The position numbers were made by a program, and so were the translations under genes. From Phaeobacter piscinae (GTDB taxonomy: Bacteria; Pseudomonadota; Alphaproteobacteria; Rhodobacterales; Rhodobacteraceae): DNA of 64,000 nucleotides. This document shows, piece after piece, positions 25,723-34,828 of this stretch; position 1 is the first letter of the stretch; each line of letters opens with the position of its first letter. Below the pieces are notes generated by a model that saw only the letters and a list, made by a program, of their open reading frames with translations, had not been told where the DNA came from and ran no database searches. The DNA is taken from NCBI RefSeq assembly GCF_002407245.1, contig NZ_CP010681.1, positions 2,046,001-2,110,000 of the forward strand. Reading direction: 5' to 3'.

Positions 25723-26409
25723 ATGATTGCGCGTCTCTGTCTCCTCCTCACCTGCCTTGGCCTCCTGTCCTGTGGGCGCCCGCCGTCAGAGGGAGAGCGG
25801 CAGTTTCTGACCCGCATCCATGGGCCGGAGCTGGATCTGGATCGCCTGCGCATCGTCAAGGGCGCGCCGCTGTCGCAGGTCACATTCCGCCGCAAACCAC
25901 GCCCGCGCGTCACTTGCCGCGAACGTATTCTGCCCCCGGTGAAGGAGGAGATCGTCACCTCCTCCCCGGCTGCATTGGCGCTGTTCAACCGCATCTTTTT
26001 TGTGCGCGACTGGTATATCGATGACTATATGCCCGCCTACCCGGATCGGCTTTATCTGGTGGAGGCGATGTTGCTCGCGCATGAGGCCACCCATGTCTGG
26101 CAATGGCAGCAACGCGCCAAGACCGGGTATCACCCGCTGCGCGCCGCCGCTGAACATCGCGTGAGCGACGACCCCTATCTGTTTGATTTGAAGGGCAATG
26201 ACCGATTCATCGACTTTGCCTATGAGCAGCAGGGCGCCATCGTTGAGGAATATGTCTGCTGCCGTGCGCTGGATCCCACCGGCGCGCGCACCAAACGGCT
26301 ACACCGGATGCTGAAGGGCGCGATGCCGGTTTCCGACCTGCCGCAAAGCCGCGAAAGCGATGTTTACCTGCCCTGGAAAGATGTCGATGTGACCGGCATC
26401 TGCGCCTGA
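25723..26409 (+). CDS. Lipoprotein with a zinc-metallopeptidase-like HExxH motif
   Basis: A 228-residue protein with a lipoprotein signal (MIARLCLLLTCLG, lipobox LLSC, Cys17). A classical HExxH zinc motif occurs as HEATH at residues 120-124, preceded by a helix (LYLVEAMLLA); a glutamate in AIVEEYVCC about 65 residues later could be the third ligand. The family is not known to me by name, but related proteins occur in Rhodobacteraceae. Peptidase activity is inferred from this motif only. It would act at the outer or inner membrane facing the periplasm. It ends 10 bases before the convergent lolD gene. Confidence 0.72.
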   Translation: MIARLCLLLTCLGLLSCGRPPSEGERQFLTRIHGPELDLDRLRIVKGAPLSQVTFRRKPRPRVTCRERILPPVKEEIVTSSPAALALFNRIFFVRDWYIDDYMPAYPDRLYLVEAMLLAHEATHVWQWQQRAKTGYHPLRAAAEHRVSDDPYLFDLKGNDRFIDFAYEQQGAIVEEYVCCRALDPTGARTKRLHRMLKGAMPVSDLPQSRESDVYLPWKDVDVTGICA

Positions 26410-26419
26410 GCCGCGCCAG

Positions 26420-27136
26420 TCACATCCCGGCGTGCAGCTGACCGCCCTCAAGCCGCACCACCCGGTCCATCCGCTGCGCCAGCTCAAGGTTATGGGTGGC
26501 AATCACCGCCGCCATGCCCGTGGCCGCCACCAGCTCCATCAGCGCGGCAAAGACCTGATCCGCCGTGCCGGGATCCAGATTGCCCGTGGGCTCATCCGCC
26601 AACAGAAGACGCGGCCCATTGGCCAGCGCCCGGCAAAACGCCACCCGCTGCTGCTCGCCGCCCGACATGGCCGCAGGGCGATGCCCGGCGCGGTCCTGCA
26701 GACCAACCCGCGCCAGCAGATCCTGCGCGCGGGCCTCTGCCTTGGTCTGGCCGATACCATTGGCCAGCTGCGGCAGGACGATGTTTTCCAGCGCGGTGAA
26801 TTCCGCCAGCAGGTGATGAAATTGATAGACAAACCCCACATCCTGCCGCCGCACCGCCGTGCGCCGTCGCTCGGATTTGCCGGTCAGATCCTGACCACCA
26901 ATCCGCACGGTGCCGCGGTCAGGCGTATCCAGCAGACCAGCCGTGTGCAGCAACGTCGATTTGCCCGCACCGGAGGGCGCCACCAGCGCCACGATCTCCC
27001 CCGGCTTCACCGTCAGATCAATGCCGCTCAGCACATCCACCTGCGTTGGCAAACCGTGATTGTAGGATTTGCCGACCTGGCTCAGCTGCAACACGGCGGA
27101 TTGTGCGCCAGCAGTTTGTGTTTCGGGATTATTCAT
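26420..27136 (-). CDS. lolD: Lipoprotein-releasing ABC transporter, ATPase LolD
   Basis: A 238-residue ABC ATPase of the LolD/MacB family. Visible are Walker A (APSGAGKSTLLH), the Q-loop FVYQFHHLLAEFTALENI, the signature MSGGEQQRVAFCRALA, and Walker B (LLLADEPTGNLD). With LolC it extracts lipoproteins from the inner membrane and hands them to LolA. Its start overlaps the lolC stop by 8 bases. Lipoproteins are numerous in this window, including the Slam cargo. Confidence 0.93.
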   Translation of the reverse strand: MNNPETQTAGAQSAVLQLSQVGKSYNHGLPTQVDVLSGIDLTVKPGEIVALVAPSGAGKSTLLHTAGLLDTPDRGTVRIGGQDLTGKSERRRTAVRRQDVGFVYQFHHLLAEFTALENIVLPQLANGIGQTKAEARAQDLLARVGLQDRAGHRPAAMSGGEQQRVAFCRALANGPRLLLADEPTGNLDPGTADQVFAALMELVAATGMAAVIATHNLELAQRMDRVVRLEGGQLHAGM

Positions 27137-28421
27137 AGCGCAGCGCCTCCACCGGATTCATGCGCGCCGCACGCCGTGCCGGGAAAATGGTGATGACAAA
27201 AGACAGCGTCAGCGACAGCGCCACCGCCGACAGCACATCCGCCAGCCGCAGCTCCGCCGGCAGCGCATAGATGCCCCGGATCGCCGGATCCCAGACCCCG
27301 CCCCCCATCACAAAGTTCACAAAGGAAAAGATCGGATCGATATAGATCGCAAAGAGACAGCCAAGGATCACGCCCAACAGGGTGCCCACAACACCCGTAC
27401 AGGCCCCGCAGAGGAAAAACACCCGCATCACCGAGCCTTCGCTGAGGCCAATGGTGCGCAGAATGCCAATGTCGCGGCCCTTGTTCTTCACCAGCATGAT
27501 CAGGCCAGAGACGATATTCATCGTGGCGATCAGCACCAGGATCGACAGGATGATGAACATCACATTGTCCTCCACCTCCAATGCGCGCAGGAAGCCGCCG
27601 GAGGCATCGCGCCAGGTCCAGACCCCGATATTGGACGCCACCGCATCCCCCGCCTGCACCAGCGGCAACACCATGCGGTCCACGGTTTCTGGATCCTCCA
27701 CCATCACCTCAATCTCATCGGCGTAGCCTTCGCGATTGAAATAGCTCTGCGCCTCGGCAAAGGGCATATAAAGCCGGGTTCGGTCGATGTCATAGCGCCC
27801 GGCGGTGAAGATATAGACCACCTCATAGGCGTTGACGCGTGGGCTGGTGCCAAAAGCAGTCTTGACCCCGTCGGGGGAGATCAGCTTGATCCGGTCGCCC
27901 ACCTGCACGCCCAGCTCACGGGCCACGCCGGACCCCAGCGCAACGCCCGCGTCAAACCGCGACAGATCACCAATTGCGGCCTCGCTCTGGGCAACACCCG
28001 GCAGCGTGGCGATATTGGCGGCGGAGATGCCAAAGACCTCAACCCCGGCGCTGCGCTGCCTGAGGCTCGCCATCACCTGCCCCTTCACCAACGGCGCTGC
28101 ACGGATCACACCGGGCACCGCTGCGGCGGCCTCGGCCAGCGCGTCATACTCTGTCAGCTTGCGGTCAATCCGCCCCTGATCGGTGACCGTGCCGTGGGAA
28201 TACAGCGTCACATGTGCATTGGCCCCCAGAATGGTGCCGACAAATTCCGACCGGAACCCGGTGCGCACCGCAAGAGTCGCAATCAGTGCAAACACCGCCA
28301 GCGCAATGCCAATGAGGCTGATCCAGGTCATCACGCTGACGCCCCCTTCGGCGCGACGCGCCCGCAGATAACGCCAGGCGATCAGCCATTCGAAACGGGA
28401 AAAAGGGAGTGGTGTGGCCAT
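27129..28421 (-). CDS. lolC: Lipoprotein-releasing ABC transporter, permease LolC/E
   Basis: A 430-residue permease with one N-terminal membrane helix (about residues 28-50), a large periplasmic domain (about 50-280) and three C-terminal helices, the FtsX/LolC topology. The N-terminal FEWLIAWRYLRARRAEGGVSV is the LolC/LolE signature, and the end RRAARMNPVEALRYE is typical. One permease gene with lolD is the usual alphaproteobacterial arrangement, the permease probably acting as a homodimer. The start at 28421 is preceded by AGGACC; a much longer in-frame extension upstream reads as non-coding. Confidence 0.92.
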   Translation of the reverse strand: MATPLPFSRFEWLIAWRYLRARRAEGGVSVMTWISLIGIALAVFALIATLAVRTGFRSEFVGTILGANAHVTLYSHGTVTDQGRIDRKLTEYDALAEAAAAVPGVIRAAPLVKGQVMASLRQRSAGVEVFGISAANIATLPGVAQSEAAIGDLSRFDAGVALGSGVARELGVQVGDRIKLISPDGVKTAFGTSPRVNAYEVVYIFTAGRYDIDRTRLYMPFAEAQSYFNREGYADEIEVMVEDPETVDRMVLPLVQAGDAVASNIGVWTWRDASGGFLRALEVEDNVMFIILSILVLIATMNIVSGLIMLVKNKGRDIGILRTIGLSEGSVMRVFFLCGACTGVVGTLLGVILGCLFAIYIDPIFSFVNFVMGGGVWDPAIRGIYALPAELRLADVLSAVALSLTLSFVITIFPARRAARMNPVEALRYE

Positions 28422-28658
28422 GGTGGTCCTGCCCGGAAAATTTGTCTGCAACCTGTGCTGTGGAAGGTCCGGGGTCAAGGTGTGGTGGCGGATCTGCCCG
28501 ATAATCCGCCCGTTCCATGGCTCCGCGCACATCGCAGGCTGCAAATCTCTTGGGCGCGGGCCTGCATATGGCGTCACCGAATCGTGACCCGGTGCAATTG
28601 CCCGTTGCATTGCCCTTCCCCGGTGATATCGATTTGCCAAACCTCCTGCGAGGTCACA

Positions 28659-29159
28659 ATGAGGATGACGATGGACCGATATTTCAAACGCGCCCTGCCA
28701 CATCCGTCGCTGCGCGCGGTGGTCATGGCCGGGCTTGGTGCCTTTCTGGCGATTGCGGCGCTGTCGCTGCTGACAACCCATGCCAACCTCCTGCTGCTGA
28801 TCGCCCCCTTTGGCGCCAGCTGCGTGCTGTTGTTCTCGGTGCCCGCCAGCCCGCTGTCGCAGCCCGCGCATGTGGTCGGCGGCCATCTGCTGGCAACTGC
28901 CGTGGCACTGGCGCTGAACGCGTTGCTGCCGGACGCCTGGTGGGCGCTGGCCCTCGCTGTGGGGCTGTCGATCGCCCTGATGGCGGCGCTGCGGCTGACC
29001 CATCCGCCCGCAGGCGCCGATCCGCTGGTGGTCTTTGCCACCGACCCCGGCATTTCTTTCCTGCTGTTCCCGGTGCTGATTGGCGCCGTGGCGCTGGTGG
29101 CGATTGCAACGCTGTTCCACCGGATCTCCGGCCATGACTACCCGCTGAAACACGGCTGA
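28659..29159 (+). CDS. HPP-family integral membrane protein
   Basis: A 166-residue protein with four to five membrane helices and the motif LTHPPAGADPLVVF that names the HPP family. Family members have been linked to nitrite transport in plants and cyanobacteria, but the bacterial role is unclear. Three candidate ATGs lie at 28659, 28665 and 28671; the first is favoured by spacing to GAGGTC. The gene is divergent from lolC and convergent with proS, with a shared terminator between. Confidence 0.83.
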   Translation: MRMTMDRYFKRALPHPSLRAVVMAGLGAFLAIAALSLLTTHANLLLLIAPFGASCVLLFSVPASPLSQPAHVVGGHLLATAVALALNALLPDAWWALALAVGLSIALMAALRLTHPPAGADPLVVFATDPGISFLLFPVLIGAVALVAIATLFHRISGHDYPLKHG

Positions 29160-29169
29160 CAAAGGAAAA

Positions 29170-29192
29170 CCCCGCCAGCGAGGCTGGCGGGG
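29170..29192 (-). terminator. Terminator of proS (probably bidirectional)
   Basis: CCCCGCCAGC (29170-29179) and GCTGGCGGGG (29183-29192) make a perfect 10-base stem with a GAG loop. Read on the minus strand it ends in TTTTCCTTT, so it is a good intrinsic terminator for proS, 28 bases after its stop; it also follows the HPP gene by 10 bases on the plus strand. Confidence 0.88.
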
Positions 29193-29219
29193 CTGTCTGT
29201 TTCAAACTGCCGGGCGGGT

Positions 29220-30575
29220 TCAGAAGCCGCGGCTGGAGGGGTGTTTGGCGTAGATCTCGATGATCTTCTGCACCGCCGCCTCAGGCGACAGTTCCTCGCT
29301 TTCGCCGCTGCGGCGGGAGGTCAGTTCCACCACGCCGTTTTTCAGCCCACGCGGGCCAACGGTGATGCGCCAGGGCAGACCGATCAGGTCCATGGTGGCA
29401 AACTTGCCGCCCGCCCGCTCCTTGCGGTCATCATAAAGCGGCTCCAGCCCGGCCGCTGTCAGCGCCTGATAGAGCGCCTCGCAAGCAGCATCCGCCTCAT
29501 CGTCGCCCTGCTTGAGGTTGACGATCCCGCAGTGGAACGGGGTCACGCCCTCGGGCCAGATGATGCCCTTGTCGTCATGGCTCGCCTCGATGATCGCACC
29601 CAGCAGGCGGGACACACCGATGCCATGCGACCCCATGTGGACCGGCGACTGCTTGCCATCGGGGCCCTGAACATTGGCGCCCATCGCTTCGGAGTATTTG
29701 GTGCCAAAGTAAAAGATCTGACCAACCTCGATACCGCGCGCGACGCGGCGGCGTTCCTCGGGGATCTCGTCAAACAGGGCCGCGTCGTGGGTCTCGTCGG
29801 TGCGGGCATATTTGGAGGTGAACTCCTCCAGCACGCCCTGGCATTGCTCGACACTGTCGTAATCGATCTCACGGTCGCCAAAGGTCAGATCGGTGACCGC
29901 GCTGTCATAGAACACTTCCGACTCGCCGGTATCGGCCAGCACCAGGAATTCATGGGTATAGTCGCCGCCAATCGGCCCGCCGTCAGCGCGCATCGGGATC
30001 GCCTGCAGACCCATGCGCTCATAGGTGCGCAGATAGCTGACCAGATGGCGGTTATAGGCGTGCAGCGCGTCTTCCTTGGTCAGGTCGAAGTTATACCCAT
30101 CCTTCATGTAGAATTCGCGGCCCCGCATCACGCCAAACCGCGGGCGGATCTCATCGCGGAATTTCCACTGGATCTGATACATGGTCAGCGGCAGATCCTT
30201 ATAGCTGTTCACATGGCTGCGGAAGATATCCGTGATCAGCTCCTCTGCCGTGGGGGTGAACAGCATGTCGCGGTCATGCCGGTCCTTCATGCGCAGCATT
30301 TCCTGACCATAGGCCTCGTAGCGGCCAGACTCGCGCCATAGGTCGGCGGATTGCATGGTCGGCATCTGCATCGGGATATGGCCCGCGCGGATCTGCTCAT
30401 CATGGACGATGCCTTCGATTTTTTTCAACACCTTGAAGCCCAAGGGCAGCCAGGAATAGATCCCGGCGGCGGATTGTTTGATCATGCCGGCCCGCAGCAT
30501 ATAGCGGTGGCTGACGATCTGGGCCTCGGAGGGGTTCTCTTTGAGAACAGGCAGGAAATAGCGGGACAGGCGCAT
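29220..30575 (-). CDS. proS: Prolyl-tRNA synthetase (short, alphaproteobacterial type)
   Basis: A 451-residue class II aminoacyl-tRNA synthetase. Class II motifs are recognisable: the N-terminal [25 protein letters not shown], motif 2 near [30 protein letters not shown], and motif 3 ([16 protein letters not shown]), followed by the anticodon-binding domain. The short form without the editing insertion is usual in alphaproteobacteria. The start at 30575 ([11 protein letters not shown]) is preferred by family length over an in-frame ATG six codons upstream. Confidence 0.95.
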   Translation of the reverse strand: MRLSRYFLPVLKENPSEAQIVSHRYMLRAGMIKQSAAGIYSWLPLGFKVLKKIEGIVHDEQIRAGHIPMQMPTMQSADLWRESGRYEAYGQEMLRMKDRHDRDMLFTPTAEELITDIFRSHVNSYKDLPLTMYQIQWKFRDEIRPRFGVMRGREFYMKDGYNFDLTKEDALHAYNRHLVSYLRTYERMGLQAIPMRADGGPIGGDYTHEFLVLADTGESEVFYDSAVTDLTFGDREIDYDSVEQCQGVLEEFTSKYARTDETHDAALFDEIPEERRRVARGIEVGQIFYFGTKYSEAMGANVQGPDGKQSPVHMGSHGIGVSRLLGAIIEASHDDKGIIWPEGVTPFHCGIVNLKQGDDEADAACEALYQALTAAGLEPLYDDRKERAGGKFATMDLIGLPWRITVGPRGLKNGVVELTSRRSGESEELSPEAAVQKIIEIYAKHPSSRGF

Positions 30576-30804
30576 GGCGGTCTCATTTGTCAATCTGGGT
30601 TCGCAAGCGGTCTAAGCCATCGGCGCGCCTTGGGCAATCGTGCTTTGTCTTTGTGGCTTTTGCGGCGGCAGAGCGGGGCCATAGGCCGCCGCCCATCGCG
30701 GTGATCCCCGCAACCGGTCATTGGGCTTGCATCGCGCCTGTGCATCAGCGAAGACTTCTGTCAAACAGACGCCACAGGATCGGGCTGAGAGCAGGGACCA
30801 AAAC

Positions 30805-31872
30805 ATGGCACTTCCGGCACAGAAGCAGTTGAATTATTGGGGCATTGCCGCCGTTGTCTTTGCGGTCATCCTATGGGCCTTGGGCGATGTGCTGCTGCCC
30901 TTTGTGCTGGGTGCGGCGATTGCCTATCTGATTGATCCGATTGCCGACAGGCTGGAGGCGTTGGGCCTCAGCCGGACGGCCGCCACGGCTGTCATCACTG
31001 TGGCGGCGGTCTTGTTATTTGTGGTCATGTTGCTGGTGGTGGTGCCGACACTGATCTATCAAATGATTGATCTGGCACGGGTTCTGCCGGAGGCGTTCCA
31101 GAACCTGCGTGACTTCGCCCAGAAACAGGCGCCCTCCCTGTTTGATGAGGGCAGCCGCGCGCAACAGACCATCGTCTCCATCGCGCAAACCCTGCAAAGC
31201 AAGGCCATCAGCGTTCTGGAAGGCGTCGTGGGATCCGCCGTGTCGCTGGTCAATGTGATGGTGCTGTTCGTGATCGTCCCAGTGGTGGCCGTCTATCTGC
31301 TGCTGGACTGGGACCGCATGGTCGCCCGCATTGATGAGCTGCTGCCCCGCGACCACGCCCCGACCATCCGCACATTGGCCAGCCGCATCGACAAGGTGCT
31401 GGCGTCGTTCATCCGCGGCATGGGCACGGTCTGCCTGATCCTTGGCACCTATTATGCCGTCGCGCTGATGGTGGTGGGGTTGAATTTTGGTCTGGCGGTT
31501 GGCTTCATCGCCGGGCTGGTTACCTTCATCCCCTATCTGGGCGCGCTGATCGGCGGCGCGCTGGCGATTGGTCTGGCGCTGTTCCAGTTCTGGGGCGACT
31601 GGTGGTCGATTGGTATGGTGGCCGGCATTTTCATGATCGGTCAGGTGATTGAGGGCAACCTCCTCACCCCCAAACTGGTGGGCAATTCGGTCGGGCTGCA
31701 TCCGGTCTGGCTGCTGCTGGCGCTGTCGGTGTTTGGTGCGTTGTTCGGCTTCGTCGGCATGCTGATCGCGGTGCCGGTGGCGGCCGCACTTGGGGTGATT
31801 GCACGTTTCCTTGTTGAACAGTATCTGGACAGCCGACTCTATCAGGGCAAAGCCCATAACGACGCGGACTGA
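30805..31872 (+). CDS. AI-2E family transporter (PerM/YdiK-like permease)
   Basis: A 355-residue membrane protein with about eight helices in the AI-2E exporter layout: an N-terminal pair (YWGIAAVVFAVILWALGDVLLPFVLG), a soluble loop (residues 95-155), and the conserved C-terminal block GFIAGLVTFIPYLGALIGGALA then GQVIEGNLLTPKLVGNSVGLHPVWLL. Members are named after autoinducer-2 export, but most have other or unknown substrates, including sodium/proton antiport. AGGGA precedes ATG 30805. The Hda-like gene follows 8 bases later. Confidence 0.9.
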   Translation: MALPAQKQLNYWGIAAVVFAVILWALGDVLLPFVLGAAIAYLIDPIADRLEALGLSRTAATAVITVAAVLLFVVMLLVVVPTLIYQMIDLARVLPEAFQNLRDFAQKQAPSLFDEGSRAQQTIVSIAQTLQSKAISVLEGVVGSAVSLVNVMVLFVIVPVVAVYLLLDWDRMVARIDELLPRDHAPTIRTLASRIDKVLASFIRGMGTVCLILGTYYAVALMVVGLNFGLAVGFIAGLVTFIPYLGALIGGALAIGLALFQFWGDWWSIGMVAGIFMIGQVIEGNLLTPKLVGNSVGLHPVWLLLALSVFGALFGFVGMLIAVPVAAALGVIARFLVEQYLDSRLYQGKAHNDAD

Positions 31873-31880
31873 ATGGACCC

Positions 31881-32663
31881 ATGGCCCAGCAGCTGAGCTT
31901 TGATCTCCCGGCGAAACCGGCGCTGGGGCGGGATGATTTCTTTGTCGCGCCCTCCAATGCGATGGCGGTGGCGATGCTGGATCCCTCGTTCGCCTGGCCC
32001 GGCGGCAAGCTGGTGCTGAGCGGACCAAAACGCTCTGGCAAAACCCATCTGGTGCATGTCTGGGCCAGCAATTCAGGCGCCCAGATCATCCCCGCCTGGC
32101 AGCTGACCAAGGAAGATGTACCGCATCTGGCCGATGGGCCAATCGCGGTGGAGGATGTGCCGGATATTGCCGATTGCGCGCCCGCGCAGGACGCGTTGTT
32201 CCACCTGCACAATCTGGTGCTGGCCAATGGCCACGCACTGATGCTGACGGGCCGCGCGGCGCCGCATCTGTGGGGCATGTCGCTGCCCGATCTACAAAGC
32301 CGGATCGAAGGCGCGCCCCACGCGCAGCTGCAACCCCCCGATGACGCGCTGTTGTCGGTGGTATTGGCCAAACTGTTCAATGATCGCCAGATCACCCCGA
32401 AACCGGATGTGATCCCCTATCTGGTGGCCCATATGGACCGGTCGTTTGCTGCCGCCTCGCAGATCGTGGAGGAGCTGGATCGCCTCTCCCTCACCGAAGG
32501 GCGGATGGTGTCGCGCATGCTGGCGGTGGAGCTGATGTCCGATCGCCCTGCCCGGCCAATGCCGACACCGGCAGAGGTCCCGGCAGACGTGCGCGCCACT
32601 GCAGAGACCGATCCGAAATCAGATGCCGCAGATGCTGCCCGCCCGGCCGCATCCGGCGATTGA
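31881..32663 (+). CDS. DnaA-related ATPase, Hda-like regulator of replication initiation
   Basis: A 260-residue DnaA-domain-III-like AAA+ protein without the DNA-binding domain IV, as in Hda and alphaproteobacterial HdaA. It starts with a QLSFDLP motif (residues 4-10) that fits a beta-clamp-binding peptide, followed by Walker A GPKRSGKT (48-55). The expected Walker B position reads AVEDV. Hda bound to the clamp stimulates ATP hydrolysis by DnaA after initiation. The tail after residue 222 (PARPMPTPAEVPADV onward) is low-complexity. It lies in an operon with the AI-2E-type permease before it and ppx after it. Confidence 0.84.
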   Translation: MAQQLSFDLPAKPALGRDDFFVAPSNAMAVAMLDPSFAWPGGKLVLSGPKRSGKTHLVHVWASNSGAQIIPAWQLTKEDVPHLADGPIAVEDVPDIADCAPAQDALFHLHNLVLANGHALMLTGRAAPHLWGMSLPDLQSRIEGAPHAQLQPPDDALLSVVLAKLFNDRQITPKPDVIPYLVAHMDRSFAAASQIVEELDRLSLTEGRMVSRMLAVELMSDRPARPMPTPAEVPADVRATAETDPKSDAADAARPAASGD

Positions 32664-32710
32664 CCCGCGCCCTGCGATCCCCCATCCTGACGACACGTAA
32701 CGGAGCCAAC

Positions 32711-34270
32711 ATGCACGTGACACCGGAGCCTGCCACCGCCGATTGGGGGCCATTTGAGCGCCCCTTGTTTGACGATCCGGGCGCCCGCGCCCTGTCGCGG
32801 GTGGGGGTTGTCGACGTCGGCTCCAACTCGGTGCGGATGGTGATTTTTGACGGTGCAGCCCGCAGTCCGGCCTATTTCTACAATGAGAAGATCATGTGTG
32901 CGCTGGGGGCTGGTCTGTCTGAGACCGGTCGCCTGAACCCTGAAGGGCGCGCCCGTGCGCTCTCGGCGCTGCGCCGGTTTCAGCATCTGGCGGAGGGCAT
33001 GGACATGCCGCCGCTCTCCGTGGTGGCCACTGCTGCGGTGCGCGATGCCAGCGACGGGCAGGAGTTCTGCGATGAGGTGCTGCGCGACACCGGGCTGAAA
33101 ATCCATGTCATCGACGGTCAGGAAGAGGCGCGCCTCTCCGCACAGGGGGTCCTTCTGGGCTGGCCCGGATCTTATGGTCTGGTCTGCGATATCGGCGGCT
33201 CCTCCATGGAACTGGCAGAGATCCATGATGGCGAGGTCGGCAAACGCGTGACCTCCTCGCTTGGCCCGCTGAAACTGCGCGACATTCCCGGCGGCAGACG
33301 GGGCCGCAAGGCGCATATAACCGAGGTGATGGAAGGCTTGCGCGCCGAGATGGGCCAGCAGAACGACCGGCTGTTTCTGGTCGGCGGCAGCTGGCGGGCG
33401 ATTGCGCGGATTGACATGGCGCGGCGGGGCTACCCGCTGCGGGTGCTGCATGAATACCGCATGAACGCGCAGGACGTGCGCGAAACCCTGCGCTATATCG
33501 AGACCCATGATTTGGAAAAACTGCGCAGCGAATGCGGCATTTCTACCGCGCGGATGTCGCTGGTGCCCTATGCCGCCGATGTGCTGTCACGGCTGGTCAA
33601 GACCTTCAAACCCAAGGATATCGCCGTCTCCAGCTATGGGATCCGCGAGGGGCTGCTGTATGAGCAGATGCCGCAGCGGCTGCGCAACCGGGATCCGCTG
33701 ATCGAGGCCAGCCGCTTTGCCGAGAAGAAGGACGCCCGCATCCCAGGCTTTGGCCGCACGCTCTATGAATTTGTGTCGCCCCTGTTCAAAGCCTCCGATC
33801 ATGCGAAAACCCGGTTGGTCAAGGCTGCCTGCCTGCTGCATGACGTCAGCTGGCGCGCCCACCCCGACTACCGCGCCGAGGTCTGTTTCGACAATGCCAC
33901 CCGCGCCAATCTGGGCGGGCTGAAGCATTCCGAACGGGTGTTTCTGGGTCTCGCGCTGCTGCACCGCTATCGCAACAAACGACAGGGCACGGCGTTTGAA
34001 TACCTCTATGATCTGTTGGATGAGCGCGGCAAGAAAGAGGCCGAGATCCTTGGCAAGGCGATGCGGTTTGGCGCCATGCTGATGGTCAGCAAGGATGGCG
34101 ACATCGGCAAGCTGGTCTGGCAACCGCGCAAAAAACATCTGCTGCTGGAACTGCCGCGCGAGGCGGAGCCGCTGTATGGCGAGGTGGCCGAGGCGCGACT
34201 GACCTCCCTCGCCCGCTCGTTGGAGGCGGAAGTGCGGGTTAAGATCCGCAAGGGCGCCCCGGCGCCCTAA
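32711..34270 (+). CDS. ppx: Ppx/GppA-family phosphatase (exopolyphosphatase-type)
   Basis: A 519-residue actin/hsp70-fold phosphatase. It carries the phosphate-1 motif (VVDVGSNSVRMVIFDG) at about residues 36-50 and the phosphate-2 motif (DIGGSSMELAEI) at about 160-170, plus a C-terminal HD-like helical domain (LHDVSWRAHPDYR). It would hydrolyse polyphosphate and/or pppGpp. The start at ATG 32711 follows CGGAG. It begins 47 bases after the hda-like gene, and its end overlaps the convergent 34267-34707 gene by 4 bases. Confidence 0.9.
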   Translation: MHVTPEPATADWGPFERPLFDDPGARALSRVGVVDVGSNSVRMVIFDGAARSPAYFYNEKIMCALGAGLSETGRLNPEGRARALSALRRFQHLAEGMDMPPLSVVATAAVRDASDGQEFCDEVLRDTGLKIHVIDGQEEARLSAQGVLLGWPGSYGLVCDIGGSSMELAEIHDGEVGKRVTSSLGPLKLRDIPGGRRGRKAHITEVMEGLRAEMGQQNDRLFLVGGSWRAIARIDMARRGYPLRVLHEYRMNAQDVRETLRYIETHDLEKLRSECGISTARMSLVPYAADVLSRLVKTFKPKDIAVSSYGIREGLLYEQMPQRLRNRDPLIEASRFAEKKDARIPGFGRTLYEFVSPLFKASDHAKTRLVKAACLLHDVSWRAHPDYRAEVCFDNATRANLGGLKHSERVFLGLALLHRYRNKRQGTAFEYLYDLLDERGKKEAEILGKAMRFGAMLMVSKDGDIGKLVWQPRKKHLLLELPREAEPLYGEVAEARLTSLARSLEAEVRVKIRKGAPAP

Positions 34271-34707
34271 AGGTCGGTTGTGCCCTCGGGCAAACCCTCA
34301 TCCTGCTGCCCTTCGGGCGTGGCATCCGGTGTTTCATCCGGGGTGGTTTCCGGCTTTCGGCGCATGATGATATCGCCATTGGGCAGGATTTCGGGTCGTT
34401 CATAGACGCTCCAATCCTCAACCTTGTTCGCGATCTCGGCCAGCGCGGGGCCCATTTCGGACAGGAACCCTTGCAGGCTTGGCCCAAAGTCATCCGCCAG
34501 CGCCTGTAAATCATCAAGTGCCGGGGCCATTTCCTGACGCAGCCCTTCCCAGAACAGCTCTGCCCCGCGCTGCATCAGGCTGCTGCCTTCGTCGTTCTGT
34601 GTCGGCGCAGTGTCCGCCTGTGCGGCTGGCGCCAGCGGCAGCATCAACAGCCCAGCCAACGCCAAAGCGCCGCGCAGCTGCGGTGTCATTCGGACCCAAG
34701 ACCTCAT
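34267..34707 (-). CDS. Exported protein of unknown function
   Basis: A 146-residue protein with a signal peptide (MRSWVRMTPQLRG, then ALALAGLLMLPLAPAAQA) and probable cleavage after AQA, near residue 31. The mature part is amphipathic helical (LMQRGAELFWEGLRQEMAP, DDLQALADDFGP) and ends in a Pro/Thr/Glu/Asp-rich tail (TTPDETPDATPEGQQDEG). Similar short proteins occur across roseobacters without a proven role. AGGGAG precedes the ATG. It is convergent with ppx, overlapping by 4 bases. Confidence 0.75.
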   Translation of the reverse strand: MRSWVRMTPQLRGALALAGLLMLPLAPAAQADTAPTQNDEGSSLMQRGAELFWEGLRQEMAPALDDLQALADDFGPSLQGFLSEMGPALAEIANKVEDWSVYERPEILPNGDIIMRRKPETTPDETPDATPEGQQDEGLPEGTTDL

Positions 34708-34828
34708 GTGATTGCTCCCTTATCGCTGAACAGGCATCATCTGCTGCCAATATAGGTGAAACACGTCTGGATTGAATAGGCGCGGTTCAGTCGGCACGCG
34801 CGACGTGTTGCGGCGCAGCGGACCACCG

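Noticed and set aside
27069..29159. 696-codon open frame on the plus strand opposite lolD and lolC
   Set aside because: His/Arg/Gln-rich, no domain; it is the antisense of two clearly recognised genes. Only its last 166 codons (HPP protein, from 28659) are real.
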